A stretch of DNA of 64,000 nt, from assembly GCA_013415235.1 (NCBI GenBank), contig JACBYF010000006.1, positions 1 to 64,000 of the forward strand, in the 5' to 3' direction. Below, piece by piece: positions 29,208-37,027 of the stretch; within the stretch, counting starts at the first letter, position 1; each line of letters begins with the position of its first letter. This DNA comes from Gemelliphila palaticanis (GTDB lineage Bacteria > Bacillota > Bacilli > Staphylococcales > Gemellaceae). A program made the position numbers and the translations under genes. Under the pieces are notes generated by a model, which was not told where the DNA came from, did no database searches, and saw nothing but the letters and a program-made list of their open reading frames with translations.

Positions 29208-29236
29208 ATTATACAATAAAGCGAAAACAATTTCAA
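29208..29236 (-). promoter_or_regulatory. maltose operon promoter
   Basis: -35 TTGAAA (29231-29236), 17-nt spacer, -10 TATAAT (29208-29213), reading leftward. A cre-like sequence occupies the spacer. Confidence 0.75.
29216..29229. promoter_or_regulatory. cre-like site for CcpA
   Basis: ATAAAGCGAAAACA matches the core of catabolite-responsive elements (central CG, flanking A/T, terminal CA) with about two to three mismatches. Its position between -35 and -10 of the maltose operon promoter fits carbon catabolite repression. Confidence 0.45.
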
Positions 29237-29317
29237 TACATTTATGTAATTCTTTTTTATTTTTTTCTTATCTTTTACGTAAATGTTATTTTTAGTGTTT
29301 TCTTTTTCCGTAAATAT

Positions 29318-29346
29318 TTGATTATATTTTAATATTTTTATATAAT
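29318..29346 (+). promoter_or_regulatory. promoter of the GntR regulator
   Basis: -35 TTGATT (29318-29323), 17-nt spacer, -10 TATAAT (29341-29346), about 45 bases before the start codon. Confidence 0.65.
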
Positions 29347-29392
29347 TATATAGATATGATAGATTATAAAATAAAAGTGAGGAGTTTTTATA

Positions 29393-30100
29393 ATGAGTAA
29401 GTATCAAAGCGTCTATAATGATATAAAAAAGAAAATTGACAGCAAAATATACAAAAGAAATGATGAATTACCTAGCGAAAATGAACTGATGAAAACTTAT
29501 AATTTCTCTAAAGATACTATTAGAAAAGCATTATCTTTATTAGAGTTAGATGGTTATATACAAAAAATAAAAGGTAAAAATTCTATAGTTCTTGGACATG
29601 GGAGAACAAAAAATAATTATTTAGGTAGAATAAAAACTTCTTCTGAACTAAATATTGATGGTAAATATGACATAACTACTAAACTTATAAATCTTTACAT
29701 CGTTCAAGATGAATTACAAATAATGAATATTTTTAATGCTTCTAAAAATGATGATTTTTATAGAGTAGAAAGAAGTAGATCAATTAATGGCGAAACTTTA
29801 GAATATGAAATATCATATTTTGATAGAAAATTAGTTCCTTTTATTAATAAAGAAATAGCAGAATCTTCTATATATAAATATATTGAGCAGGAATTAGGTT
29901 TAAAAATAACCCATTCTAGAAGAGAAGTATCTTTCAGATATGCTAATGATGATGAAAAAAAATATATGCATTTGAATGACTATGATATGGTGGCTGTTGT
30001 AGAAAGTATTACATATTTATCTAACGGAAATATTTTGCAATACGGTAGCGTTTCTTATAGACCTGATAAGTTTACTTTCGTATCAATGGCTAAACGATAA
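29393..30100 (+). CDS. GntR/HutC-family regulator, probable maltose regulator
   Basis: A 235-residue protein with an N-terminal winged helix-turn-helix ('LPSENELMKTYNFSKDTIRKAL', residues about 25-48) and a C-terminal UTRA ligand domain. It resembles TreR-type sugar-phosphate sensors. Divergent from malQ-malP-mapP-malT, it probably responds to maltose or maltose 6'-phosphate; the effector is inferred. Shine-Dalgarno GAGGAG precedes the ATG. Confidence 0.82.
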   Translation: MSKYQSVYNDIKKKIDSKIYKRNDELPSENELMKTYNFSKDTIRKALSLLELDGYIQKIKGKNSIVLGHGRTKNNYLGRIKTSSELNIDGKYDITTKLINLYIVQDELQIMNIFNASKNDDFYRVERSRSINGETLEYEISYFDRKLVPFINKEIAESSIYKYIEQELGLKITHSRREVSFRYANDDEKKYMHLNDYDMVAVVESITYLSNGNILQYGSVSYRPDKFTFVSMAKR

Positions 30101-30118
30101 GTTAAAGACTTATATATA

Positions 30119-30147
30119 TTGACTTATTCATATTAATATAGTAATAT
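30119..30147 (+). promoter_or_regulatory. glmM promoter
   Basis: -35 TTGACT (30119-30124), 17-nt spacer, -10 TAATAT (30142-30147). Confidence 0.65.
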
Positions 30148-30182
30148 CATTTTATATTAATTTATCTTAAGGAGATATTACC

Positions 30183-31520
30183 ATGAGAAAATATTTTGGG
30201 ACTGACGGAATAAGAGGTGTCGCAGGAGAAACTCTTACTGCTGAATTAAGCTATAAAGTCGGTCGAGCTCTTGGAAAGTTACTTTCTTCAAAAAAAGAAA
30301 AACCAAAAGTAGTTATTGGAAGAGATACTAGACTTTCTTGTGATATGATAGAAAGTTCAATAGTTGCTGGTCTTACTAGTAGAGGTGTTAATGTAATGTT
30401 AGTAGGAGTCGTACCTACTCCAGCAATAGCTTACTTAACAAAAAATTTAGATAATGATAGTGGGATAATGATTTCTGCTTCTCACAATCCATATCAAGAC
30501 AATGGAATTAAAATATTTGGACCTGATGGTTTCAAATTAACAGATGAAGAAGAACTATTTATTGAGAGTTATATAGAAAATGATGATAATGAAAATTTAT
30601 CATACGATAAAATAGGAAAAGTTCATGATTCGTTTGAACTTTCACAAAAATATATACAACATATTAAATCTACAATTACTGAAGATTTATCTGGATTAAA
30701 AATAGCACTAGATTGTGCTAACGGAGCTACAACACAAGTTGCACCTTTTATATTCGGAGATTTAGAAGCAGATATTGAAACTATAGGATGCACTCCTAAT
30801 GGTATCAACATAAATGAAAATGTAGGATCTACATGTTTAGAAACACTATCAGAGTATGTTAAAAATAATAATGTAGATTTTGGTTTTGCTTTTGATGGTG
30901 ATGGTGATAGAGTTTTAGCAGTAGACAACGAAGGTAACTTTGTTGATGGTGATAAAATTATGTTTATTCTAGCTAAACATTTGAAAGAGCAAAATAAACT
31001 AAATAAAAATGTTGTAGTATCTACTGTAATGAGTAATATTGGATTTTACAAATCACTAGAAGAAAATGATATAGACTTTGTTCAAACTGCTGTAGGAGAT
31101 AGATATGTAGTAGAAGAAATGAGAAAAGAAAACTATTCTATCGGTGGAGAGCAGTCGGGGCATGTTATTCTAATGGATAATGCTACTACAGGAGATGGTA
31201 TTCTTACTGCTATTCAACTTGCATCTATAATAAAATCATCTAATAAATCATTAAAAGAATTAGCAGATTCTGTAAAAATTTATCCACAAAAACTAATAAA
31301 TATAAAAGTTTCAGATAAAAATGAAGTAATGAACGATGAATATATATTAGAAGAGTGCAAAAAAATAGAACAAGATTTACACAGAAAAGGAAGAATTCTT
31401 CTCAGAGCTTCTGGTACGGAAAATCTTATAAGAGTAATGGTTGAAGCAGATACTGATGAATCGACTAATTACAACTGTGAAAAACTTGCTAATATTATAT
31501 TAGAAAAATACGGTATATAA
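30183..31520 (+). CDS. glmM: phosphoglucosamine mutase
   Basis: A 445-residue phosphohexomutase, full length. Catalytic phospho-Ser in 'MISASHNPYQDNG' near 100, metal loop 'FDGDGDRV' near 240, sugar loop 'GGEQSGH' near 325 and phosphate loop 'RASGTENLIRVMVE' near 405. It converts glucosamine 6-phosphate to glucosamine 1-phosphate for peptidoglycan synthesis. Monocistronic here; the cdaA-cdaR genes that usually precede glmM in Firmicutes are not adjacent. Confidence 0.97.
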   Translation: MRKYFGTDGIRGVAGETLTAELSYKVGRALGKLLSSKKEKPKVVIGRDTRLSCDMIESSIVAGLTSRGVNVMLVGVVPTPAIAYLTKNLDNDSGIMISASHNPYQDNGIKIFGPDGFKLTDEEELFIESYIENDDNENLSYDKIGKVHDSFELSQKYIQHIKSTITEDLSGLKIALDCANGATTQVAPFIFGDLEADIETIGCTPNGININENVGSTCLETLSEYVKNNNVDFGFAFDGDGDRVLAVDNEGNFVDGDKIMFILAKHLKEQNKLNKNVVVSTVMSNIGFYKSLEENDIDFVQTAVGDRYVVEEMRKENYSIGGEQSGHVILMDNATTGDGILTAIQLASIIKSSNKSLKELADSVKIYPQKLINIKVSDKNEVMNDEYILEECKKIEQDLHRKGRILLRASGTENLIRVMVEADTDESTNYNCEKLANIILEKYGI

Positions 31521-31523
31521 AAT

Positions 31524-31594
31524 AAAAAGAGATTAACAAAAAGTCAAAAATATGATTGATAGATATTTTCTAGATTTTTAGTTAATCTCTTTTT
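31524..31594 (+). terminator. glmM terminator
   Basis: A 14-bp inverted repeat (31524-31537 with 31581-31594) enclosing a 43-nt A/T-rich loop, starting three bases after the glmM stop and ending in T's. Confidence 0.7.
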
Positions 31595-31696
31595 ATAACT
31601 CATATATAATTATAACTTAATAATAAAAAAATCTATAAGATTTAGAGTATAATAGCATTTTCATAAACTTTTTTTAATTTTTTTGAGCTTTTTCTA

Positions 31697-31724
31697 TTGT
31701 ATTTTTTTTATAATATGCTATAAT
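31697..31724 (+). promoter_or_regulatory. promoter of candidate small RNA
   Basis: -35 TTGTAT (31697-31702), 16-nt spacer, extended -10 TGCTATAAT with the hexamer at 31719-31724. No coding region follows. Confidence 0.65.
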
Positions 31725-31730
31725 AATCAT

Positions 31731-31851
31731 TGAAGTAATTAATATTACTTCAAATGTTCTTTTATTATAAGTATCCCTAGCTTATAATAAAGACTTTTCA
31801 TATTTACTCCCTTATTTCTACCTTACATAATTCTGTAAGGTAGGTTTTTTA
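31731..31851 (+). ncRNA. candidate trans-acting small RNA, three hairpins with C-rich unpaired regions
   Basis: An orphan transcription unit of about 120 nt. Hairpin 1 has a 10-bp stem (31730-31739 with 31744-31753). Hairpin 2 has a 12-bp stem (31760-31771 with 31781-31792) with a loop TATCCCTAG. An unpaired linker contains TACTCCCTT (about 31804-31812). A terminator with a 9-bp stem (31818-31826 with 31835-31843) and six T's ends it. No open reading frame with a Shine-Dalgarno is present. Unpaired CCC/CUCCC motifs are a hallmark of Gram-positive regulatory RNAs that mask Shine-Dalgarno sites. No match to a named RNA family was recognised. Confidence 0.6.
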
Positions 31852-31859
31852 TTTAAAAT

Positions 31860-31900
31860 AAAAAGCACGTATCAAATTAAATTTTGATACGTGCTTTATT
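31860..31900. terminator. bidirectional terminator
   Basis: A 15-bp inverted repeat (31862-31876 with 31883-31897) between the small RNA and the convergent metal transporter operon. Confidence 0.85.
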
Positions 31901-31903
31901 GTT

Positions 31904-32770
31904 TTATAATTTATATAGCTTACTTTTTAGTATTCCTTTTTTAGGAGATATTAAAAGTGTTATTAAAAATACTACTCCTATTATCGTTGCCTGCATACCT
32001 GATATAGATACATCAAAATATATAGCTAAAAAGTATCCTACTACACTAGATATAGATCCTATTAATAAACTATAAATAATCATTATACTTAATTTATCAG
32101 TCAACAATCTAGCTGTTAAAGCTGGTCCTGTCATAAAGGAAATAACTAATATTACCCCTATAGATTGAAAAGTTCCTACACTTGTAACAGAAACCATTGA
32201 CATTAATAGGTAATTTAAAAAAATAGGTGAAAAACCAATTATTCTTGCGTAATCATAATCTAGCGTACTTATTTTTAATTCTTTATAAAACAATAATACT
32301 ATTATTAAATTAACAATAAATATTATTAGTAATATTATTAACGCCTTAGGTCCGAAATCATAATTTTCAGTTTCAAATCTGTCAAAAGGTATAAATGCCA
32401 TTTCTCCAAAAACAACATGTTCAACATCTAAATGAACATTTTTAGCAAATTTTGAAATTAGTATTACCGCTGAACTGAAAAATAATGGGAAAACTATTCC
32501 TATAGCCGAATCTTTAGATAAGAGATTTGTTTGATGTAATAATTCTGTTAACCAAACAGTAATCAAACCTACTATTATTGCAAATATTATAAGTAGAGGA
32601 GAGTTTAAATCATTTGCTATAAAAAATCCTATTGTTATACCTAATAAAACAGTATGAGATATTGCATCTGTCATCATACTCATACCTCTAAGAACTAAAA
32701 ATACACCGGGAATAGCACATGCAAAACATGCAATAATTCCAACTAATATTATTTCTAAGTTAGTAGACAA
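31904..32770 (-). CDS. mntD: manganese/zinc ABC transporter permease (MntD-like)
   Basis: A 288-residue ABC-3 family permease with about eight to nine transmembrane helices and the family segment 'IPGVFLVLRGMSMMTDAISHTVLLGI' region near the N-terminus. Second of two adjacent permeases, as in B. subtilis mntABCD. TTG start at 32768-32770, eight bases after GGAGG. Last gene of the operon. Confidence 0.87.
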   Translation of the reverse strand: MSTNLEIILVGIIACFACAIPGVFLVLRGMSMMTDAISHTVLLGITIGFFIANDLNSPLLIIFAIIVGLITVWLTELLHQTNLLSKDSAIGIVFPLFFSSAVILISKFAKNVHLDVEHVVFGEMAFIPFDRFETENYDFGPKALIILLIIFIVNLIIVLLFYKELKISTLDYDYARIIGFSPIFLNYLLMSMVSVTSVGTFQSIGVILVISFMTGPALTARLLTDKLSIMIIYSLLIGSISSVVGYFLAIYFDVSISGMQATIIGVVFLITLLISPKKGILKSKLYKL

Positions 32771-32783
32771 AATTTTCCCCTCC

Positions 32784-33686
32784 TTATAATTCTGTTAATT
32801 CTTTTATAATTTCTTTTTGACGATTTTTTTTGTAAATATATTTTTTCAATAATCCTCTTTTATTAGAGAATATTAAACTAAAAAATACTACTATACTTAA
32901 TATTAGTATTATTACAGGTCCTGTAGGCAAATTTAAATCACTAGAACTTATTGCACTTCCTACAAAACCAGCACCACCACCTATTAACATGGATAATAAT
33001 GTTACAATATTAAAGTTATTACTCCATTGTCTAGCAGAAACAGCAGGTACTATAAGTAGCGAACTCATAAGTATTACACCTACAATTTCTAAACCTATAA
33101 CGACACATATAACTATTAAAAATGACATTATAAAGTTTATATATTTTACTTTTTCTCCGTAGATAGTTTCAGCATAAATCTTGTCAAAAATTATAATTTT
33201 AAATTTAAACCAATATATAGCAAGAAATATTAAAACTATTAATAATACTGAAATTATTAGATAAACATCACTTTTTAATATAGCTGCTGATTGCCCAAAT
33301 ATAAATTTATTAAGTCCTGCTTTATTTGCTCCTGGTAATTTTTGAATGTATGTAATTAAAACTATACCGAATCCAAAAAATGTAGATAGTACTAAAGCAA
33401 GTATGTTATTAAAGTTTATATTAGTTGTTTTTGATATAAAATTGATAAGCATATAAGCCATTAATCCAGAAATTAAAGCACCTATTAAAAGAATTGTTAG
33501 TTCTTTTTCTCCAGTTAATATATAAGAAAAACATATTCCAGGAAGAGCAGCATGAGATACAGTATCCCCTACTAAACTTTCTTTTTTTAATACAGCAAAG
33601 GTACCTATAAGACCACAAACTACTCCTAATAATACAGTACCTAAACTCACAATCTGTGCTGTATAGCTATTTAATATATTAAACAT
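32784..33686 (-). CDS. mntC: manganese/zinc ABC transporter permease (MntC-like)
   Basis: A 300-residue ABC-3 family permease. It shows 'GTFAVLKKESLVGDTVSHAALPGI' region and about nine transmembrane segments, plus a basic C-terminal tail. ATG at 33684-33686 with GGAG ten bases upstream is preferred over an upstream TTG that overlaps the Shine-Dalgarno. It starts one base after the ATPase stop. Confidence 0.87.
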   Translation of the reverse strand: MFNILNSYTAQIVSLGTVLLGVVCGLIGTFAVLKKESLVGDTVSHAALPGICFSYILTGEKELTILLIGALISGLMAYMLINFISKTTNINFNNILALVLSTFFGFGIVLITYIQKLPGANKAGLNKFIFGQSAAILKSDVYLIISVLLIVLIFLAIYWFKFKIIIFDKIYAETIYGEKVKYINFIMSFLIVICVVIGLEIVGVILMSSLLIVPAVSARQWSNNFNIVTLLSMLIGGGAGFVGSAISSSDLNLPTGPVIILILSIVVFFSLIFSNKRGLLKKYIYKKNRQKEIIKELTEL

Positions 33687-33687
33687 A

Positions 33688-34410
33688 TTAATCAATCTCC
33701 TTTTGTAAAGAGTAAGGTAATCTTTGTTTATAAGTTTCTTTTATATTATTCTCTGTAAATACATCTTTAACTGGACCATAAGCTATAATATTTTGATTTA
33801 TTAATACTACATCATCAAAATAATCTTCAATAGTTTGTAAATCGTGATGTACTACCACTATAGTCTTCTCTTCTGCTACAAGGTCTTTTAATATACTTAC
33901 TATCATCTTCTCACTATATGCATCCACACCTTGAAAAGGTTCATCTAGTAGATAAAGATCCGTTTGTTGAGCTAATGCTCTTGCTAAAAATACTCTTTGT
34001 TTTTGACCTCCAGATAAATCGTTTATTTGTCTATCTTTAAATTCTTCTAATTTTACTTTTTCTATAGCACTCATAGCAATTTCTTTATCTTCTTTTGTTG
34101 GTCTTTTGAACCAACCTATTTTATGATATCTTCCCATTAGTACTACATCAAAAACAGTAGCAGGAAAATCCCAATCTATACTATTATTTTGAGGAACATA
34201 ACTAAATAGATTATCATTATTAATTATTTCTATTTTTCCAGTAAGAGGTTTTACCAATCCTAGTATAGCTTTAAATAATGTAGATTTCCCTGCTCCATTA
34301 GGTCCTACTATTGCTGTCATTTTATTAGAAAATATGTCTAAATCTACATTCCATATTACAGGATCTACATCATAAGATACTGATAAATTTTTTAAAATTA
34401 TTTTTTTCAT
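33688..34410 (-). CDS. mntB: manganese/zinc ABC transporter ATPase (MntB-like)
   Basis: A 240-residue ATPase: Walker A GPNGAGKST near 37, signature [15 protein letters not shown], Walker B LYLLDEPFQGVD, and 'VVHHDLQTI'. These variants are typical of the zinc/manganese (ABC-3) branch. ATG at 34408-34410 is preferred over an upstream TTG. It has its own promoter behind a terminator that follows the binding-protein gene. Confidence 0.88.
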   Translation of the reverse strand: MKKIILKNLSVSYDVDPVIWNVDLDIFSNKMTAIVGPNGAGKSTLFKAILGLVKPLTGKIEIINNDNLFSYVPQNNSIDWDFPATVFDVVLMGRYHKIGWFKRPTKEDKEIAMSAIEKVKLEEFKDRQINDLSGGQKQRVFLARALAQQTDLYLLDEPFQGVDAYSEKMIVSILKDLVAEEKTIVVVHHDLQTIEDYFDDVVLINQNIIAYGPVKDVFTENNIKETYKQRLPYSLQKEID

Positions 34411-34471
34411 AAAACCACTCTCCAATGTCTTTTGTTGATATTTTTTCTCTTAGGAGAACTTTTATAACCAT

Positions 34472-34500
34472 ATTTTACTACATTAAATATAAAATGTAAA
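34472..34500 (-). promoter_or_regulatory. internal promoter before mntB
   Basis: -35 TTTACA (34495-34500), 17-nt spacer, -10 TAAAAT (34472-34477), reading leftward. Confidence 0.6.
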
Positions 34501-34556
34501 TAAAAAAGAAGTGTTTCATAAATATAAAATTTTATATTTACTAAACACTTCTAAGT
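34500..34556. terminator. terminator between mntA and mntB
   Basis: Inverted repeat AGAAGTGTTT (34507-34516) with AAACACTTCT (34543-34552) plus an inner A/T stem and a T run on the minus strand. It separates the binding protein from the membrane components and would favour excess binding protein. Confidence 0.75.
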
Positions 34557-34596
34557 ATAATTTTTTTAATATGTATAGGCTATAATATTGTTTTTA

Positions 34597-35538
34597 TTAT
34601 TTTAATGCTTTTACTATTATATCAATATTAGCTTTTGCTGTTTTGATATAAGTTTCTGTATCAGAAGATTTATCTCCTAAAGAATCTGAATAAAGTTCTC
34701 CACCGATAGTTATTTCTTTACCTTTAGCTTTAACCGCTTCTTGTAGAGATTTGATAGTTTTTTCTGGAACAGATGATTCTACAAATATAGCTTTTATATT
34801 TCTCTTAACAATTTCATCTGCTAATTTATTTATATCATTAGTTGTAGCTTCTGACTCTGTACTAACTCCTTGGATAGATAATACATCAAATCCATATTTT
34901 TCAGAGAAGTAGCTAAATGCATCGTGTGCAGTTACTAAAGCTCTTTGAGATTTTGGTATCATTTCTGTTTGTTCTTTAATATATTTATCTAGTTTTGTTA
35001 GTTCTTCACTATACTTGTTAAAGTTAGTTGAGAAGTCACCTTTTAACTCTGGGTAGAATTTAGTTAATTCTTCAGAAATATATTTCCCTACTCCTGACCA
35101 TATTTCAGTATCAAACCAAATATGAGGATCTGAATGTCCTTCTTCATCTTTTAAAACTTTATCTGTAGGTACACCTTTAGCTGCTTCAATAATTTTTTTG
35201 TCTTTTAAGTCAGCAAAAATATCACCCATTTGTCCTTCTAAATGTAAACCTTGATAAATTACAACGTCTGCTTTTTTAAGTTTTTCAACATCTGAAGCAG
35301 TAGCTTTATATAAATGTGGGTCTACTCCCTCTCCCATAAGTCCTTCTACTTCTAATTTGTCTCCACCAATTTGTTCAATTAAATCTTTAAGCATAGTTGT
35401 AGTAGTTACTACTTTAATCTTTTGGTTAGAATTAGCATTTTGACTAGTAGTAGCTGTTTCTGTTTTTTTACTACATCCTGTAATAACAAGAACAAAAACT
35501 AACATAATTGATAGTATTGATAAAATTCTTTTTTTCAT
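34597..35538 (-). CDS. mntA: manganese/zinc-binding lipoprotein (MntA-like)
   Basis: A 313-residue cluster A-I binding protein. Lipobox 'VITGC' (Cys near 22). Metal ligands are visible as His in 'GVDPHLYKAT', His in 'SDPHIWFD', Glu/His in 'TAHDAFSYFSEKYG' and an acidic residue late in the sequence. The long His-rich loop of zinc-specific ZnuA/AdcA proteins is missing, which favours manganese. First gene of the operon; ATG with GGAG. Confidence 0.88.
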   Translation of the reverse strand: MKKRILSILSIMLVFVLVITGCSKKTETATTSQNANSNQKIKVVTTTTMLKDLIEQIGGDKLEVEGLMGEGVDPHLYKATASDVEKLKKADVVIYQGLHLEGQMGDIFADLKDKKIIEAAKGVPTDKVLKDEEGHSDPHIWFDTEIWSGVGKYISEELTKFYPELKGDFSTNFNKYSEELTKLDKYIKEQTEMIPKSQRALVTAHDAFSYFSEKYGFDVLSIQGVSTESEATTNDINKLADEIVKRNIKAIFVESSVPEKTIKSLQEAVKAKGKEITIGGELYSDSLGDKSSDTETYIKTAKANIDIIVKALK

Positions 35539-35590
35539 TATGATTCACTCCTTATTTTATAATATTAAATGATTTTATCATTACAAAATT

Positions 35591-35619
35591 ATTATATTCT
35601 ATTAGAACAATAATGTAAA
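35591..35619 (-). promoter_or_regulatory. mntA promoter
   Basis: -35 TTTACA (35614-35619), 17-nt spacer, -10 TATAAT (35591-35596), reading leftward. No clear MntR/DtxR- or AdcR-type palindrome was recognised around it. Confidence 0.65.
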
Positions 35620-35795
35620 TAGTTTTTACTAAAAAAATATTCCCCATAAAAATAAATAAAACGTTTAAACCTATTATTATCAACATATTTCTTATAGTTA
35701 TATTTTTTCTCTTTAGTGAATTTTATGTATGTATAGACATTAAAAACAAAACAAAAATAATGAGGCATACCCAAAAATATGGATAGCCCCTTTTA

Positions 35796-36677
35796 TTATT
35801 TAACTTTTTTTAAATCTACGTTCATTATTTTTGCTGTATCTTCTACTTTTTTATAACTATTTTCATCTACTTCCGAAAATCCTGTTATATTAAATAATTT
35901 TTTAAATAATTCCATAGTTTCTTTATCTGATTCTATTTCTTTTAATGCTTGTTTTAATTTTTCTGTTAACTCTTTATCCATAGAACTTGAGGAAACTATA
36001 GTTATTCCCGGAATAAGATCTGATTCTTTTATTTCAACTAATTCATCTTTAGCAGAAGGAAAATCTTTTTCATATCTCTTTGCTATGCCATCATAAGAAC
36101 CTATTGCGTCTACATCACCATTTAGTAATAGTTGTAAGCTCTTATCATGACCTCCAGAAAATATAGTTGTAACATCTTTTTCCAAATTAAGACCAGATTC
36201 TATTATCATAGCACCAGGATAAATATATCCTGATGTTGAAGATGGATCAACAAAAGCAACTTTTTTACCTTTTAAATCTAAAACAAATTTTATTCCTGAA
36301 TTTTTTGTTGTATATAGATAAGAGTAATATCCTGGCATTCCAGTTTTCCCTTTAGCTGTTAATATTGGATTAGCATTACTTTGTTCTTTCGCTAAAAGAT
36401 AAGCAAAAGGTGGCATAAATCCAAAATCAACACTACCGCTTCCTATACCTTCTACTACTCCAACATAATTACTTGCAGTAAATGCTTCTACCTTTATTCC
36501 TAACTTTTTACTCAAAGCCTCTGATATTGGTTTAACATCTTCTATCAGTGTCTCACTATTATTTAAAGGAACAAAGCCCATTTTCAATACTTTTTCTTCT
36601 TTTTTTTCTTTATTGGCACAAGATGTTAGTCCCAATATTAAAAATATAGACATAAATAACAATATTGTCTTTCTCAT
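35796..36677 (-). CDS. PhnD-like phosphate/phosphonate-type substrate-binding lipoprotein
   Basis: A 293-residue binding protein with lipobox 'LTSC' (Cys near 19) and a PhnD domain ('LKMGFVPLNNSETLIEDVKPISEAL', 'GSVDFGFMPPFAYLLA', 'GKKVAFVDPSSTSGY'). Such proteins bind phosphonate, phosphite or related anions outside the cell. No PhnC/PhnE partner lies in the neighbourhood: a terminator and tRNAs are upstream, and the manganese operon promoter follows. It is an orphan component or works with a distant transporter. A weak hairpin (about 35762-35794) follows the stop. Confidence 0.82.
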   Translation of the reverse strand: MRKTILLFMSIFLILGLTSCANKEKKEEKVLKMGFVPLNNSETLIEDVKPISEALSKKLGIKVEAFTASNYVGVVEGIGSGSVDFGFMPPFAYLLAKEQSNANPILTAKGKTGMPGYYSYLYTTKNSGIKFVLDLKGKKVAFVDPSSTSGYIYPGAMIIESGLNLEKDVTTIFSGGHDKSLQLLLNGDVDAIGSYDGIAKRYEKDFPSAKDELVEIKESDLIPGITIVSSSSMDKELTEKLKQALKEIESDKETMELFKKLFNITGFSEVDENSYKKVEDTAKIMNVDLKKVK

Positions 36678-36746
36678 TAATTATCTCCTTATAAAAAATA
36701 TAGTAAATATATAATAACATATGTGTTATATATAAACAAATATAAA

Positions 36747-36775
36747 TAAAAAACCTATCGAATGATAGGTTTTAA
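36747..36775 (-). terminator. terminator of the tRNA-His/tRNA-Cys unit
   Basis: A 9-bp stem (36751-36759 with 36764-36772), 4-nt loop and T run on the minus strand, three bases after tRNA-Cys. Confidence 0.85.
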
Positions 36776-36777
36776 AA

Positions 36778-36848
36778 AGGCGACTACCGGATTTGAACCG
36801 GTGATCAAGGTTTTGCAGACCCGTGCCTTACCACTTGGCTAAGCCGCC
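36778..36848 (-). tRNA. tRNA-Cys (anticodon GCA)
   Basis: A 71-nt cloverleaf: acceptor GGCGGCT with AGTCGCC, anticodon loop CTGCAAA (GCA), T loop TTCAAAT, and discriminator U at 36778, the identity base for Cys. CCA is not encoded. Confidence 0.95.
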
Positions 36849-36862
36849 ATTATAAATCTAAA

Positions 36863-36939
36863 TGGGGCGGCTGACGGGAATCGAACCCGCGTGTGTCGGA
36901 ACCACAATCCGATGCGTTAACCACTTCGCCACAGCCGCC
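36863..36939 (-). tRNA. tRNA-His (anticodon GUG)
   Basis: Cloverleaf with anticodon loop TTGTGGT (GUG). The acceptor has eight base pairs, consistent with the extra G-1 paired to C73 that defines tRNA-His. The 3' CCA is encoded (36863-36865), unlike the neighbouring tRNA-Cys and the tRNA-Arg at 6314. It precedes tRNA-Cys by 14 bases in one transcript. Confidence 0.95.
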
Positions 36940-36959
36940 ATATTTTTAAGACAATAATT

Positions 36960-36988
36960 ATTATATATTTTTTAGTCAATTTTGTCAA
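36960..36988 (-). promoter_or_regulatory. tRNA-His/tRNA-Cys promoter
   Basis: Consensus -35 TTGACA (36983-36988), 17-nt spacer, -10 TATAAT (36960-36965), reading leftward, 20 bases before tRNA-His. Confidence 0.9.
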
Positions 36989-37000
36989 TAGTTGAAATAG

Positions 37001-37027
37001 AAATAAGGAGGAAATTCCTCCTTATTT
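37001..37027 (-). terminator. terminator overlapping the stop codon of the DedA-fusion gene
   Basis: A 13-bp perfect inverted repeat with almost no loop (37001-37013 with 37015-37027). The TAA stop at 37022-37024 lies inside its first strand. Confidence 0.75.

Noticed and set aside
29204..29407. 67-residue minus-strand frame between malQ and the GntR gene
   Set aside because: It covers the divergent promoters and the cre-like site and encodes low-complexity Ile/Lys/Tyr/Asn sequence; it is not a gene.
31737..31851. Small RNA region as a short protein gene or 6S RNA
   Set aside because: No start codon with Shine-Dalgarno leads to a plausible peptide, and the multi-hairpin fold is unlike the long rod of 6S RNA.
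35592..35774. Small 60-residue minus-strand reading frame before mntA
   Set aside because: It overlaps the mntA promoter, has no convincing Shine-Dalgarno and an aromatic/basic composition typical of random AT-rich frames.
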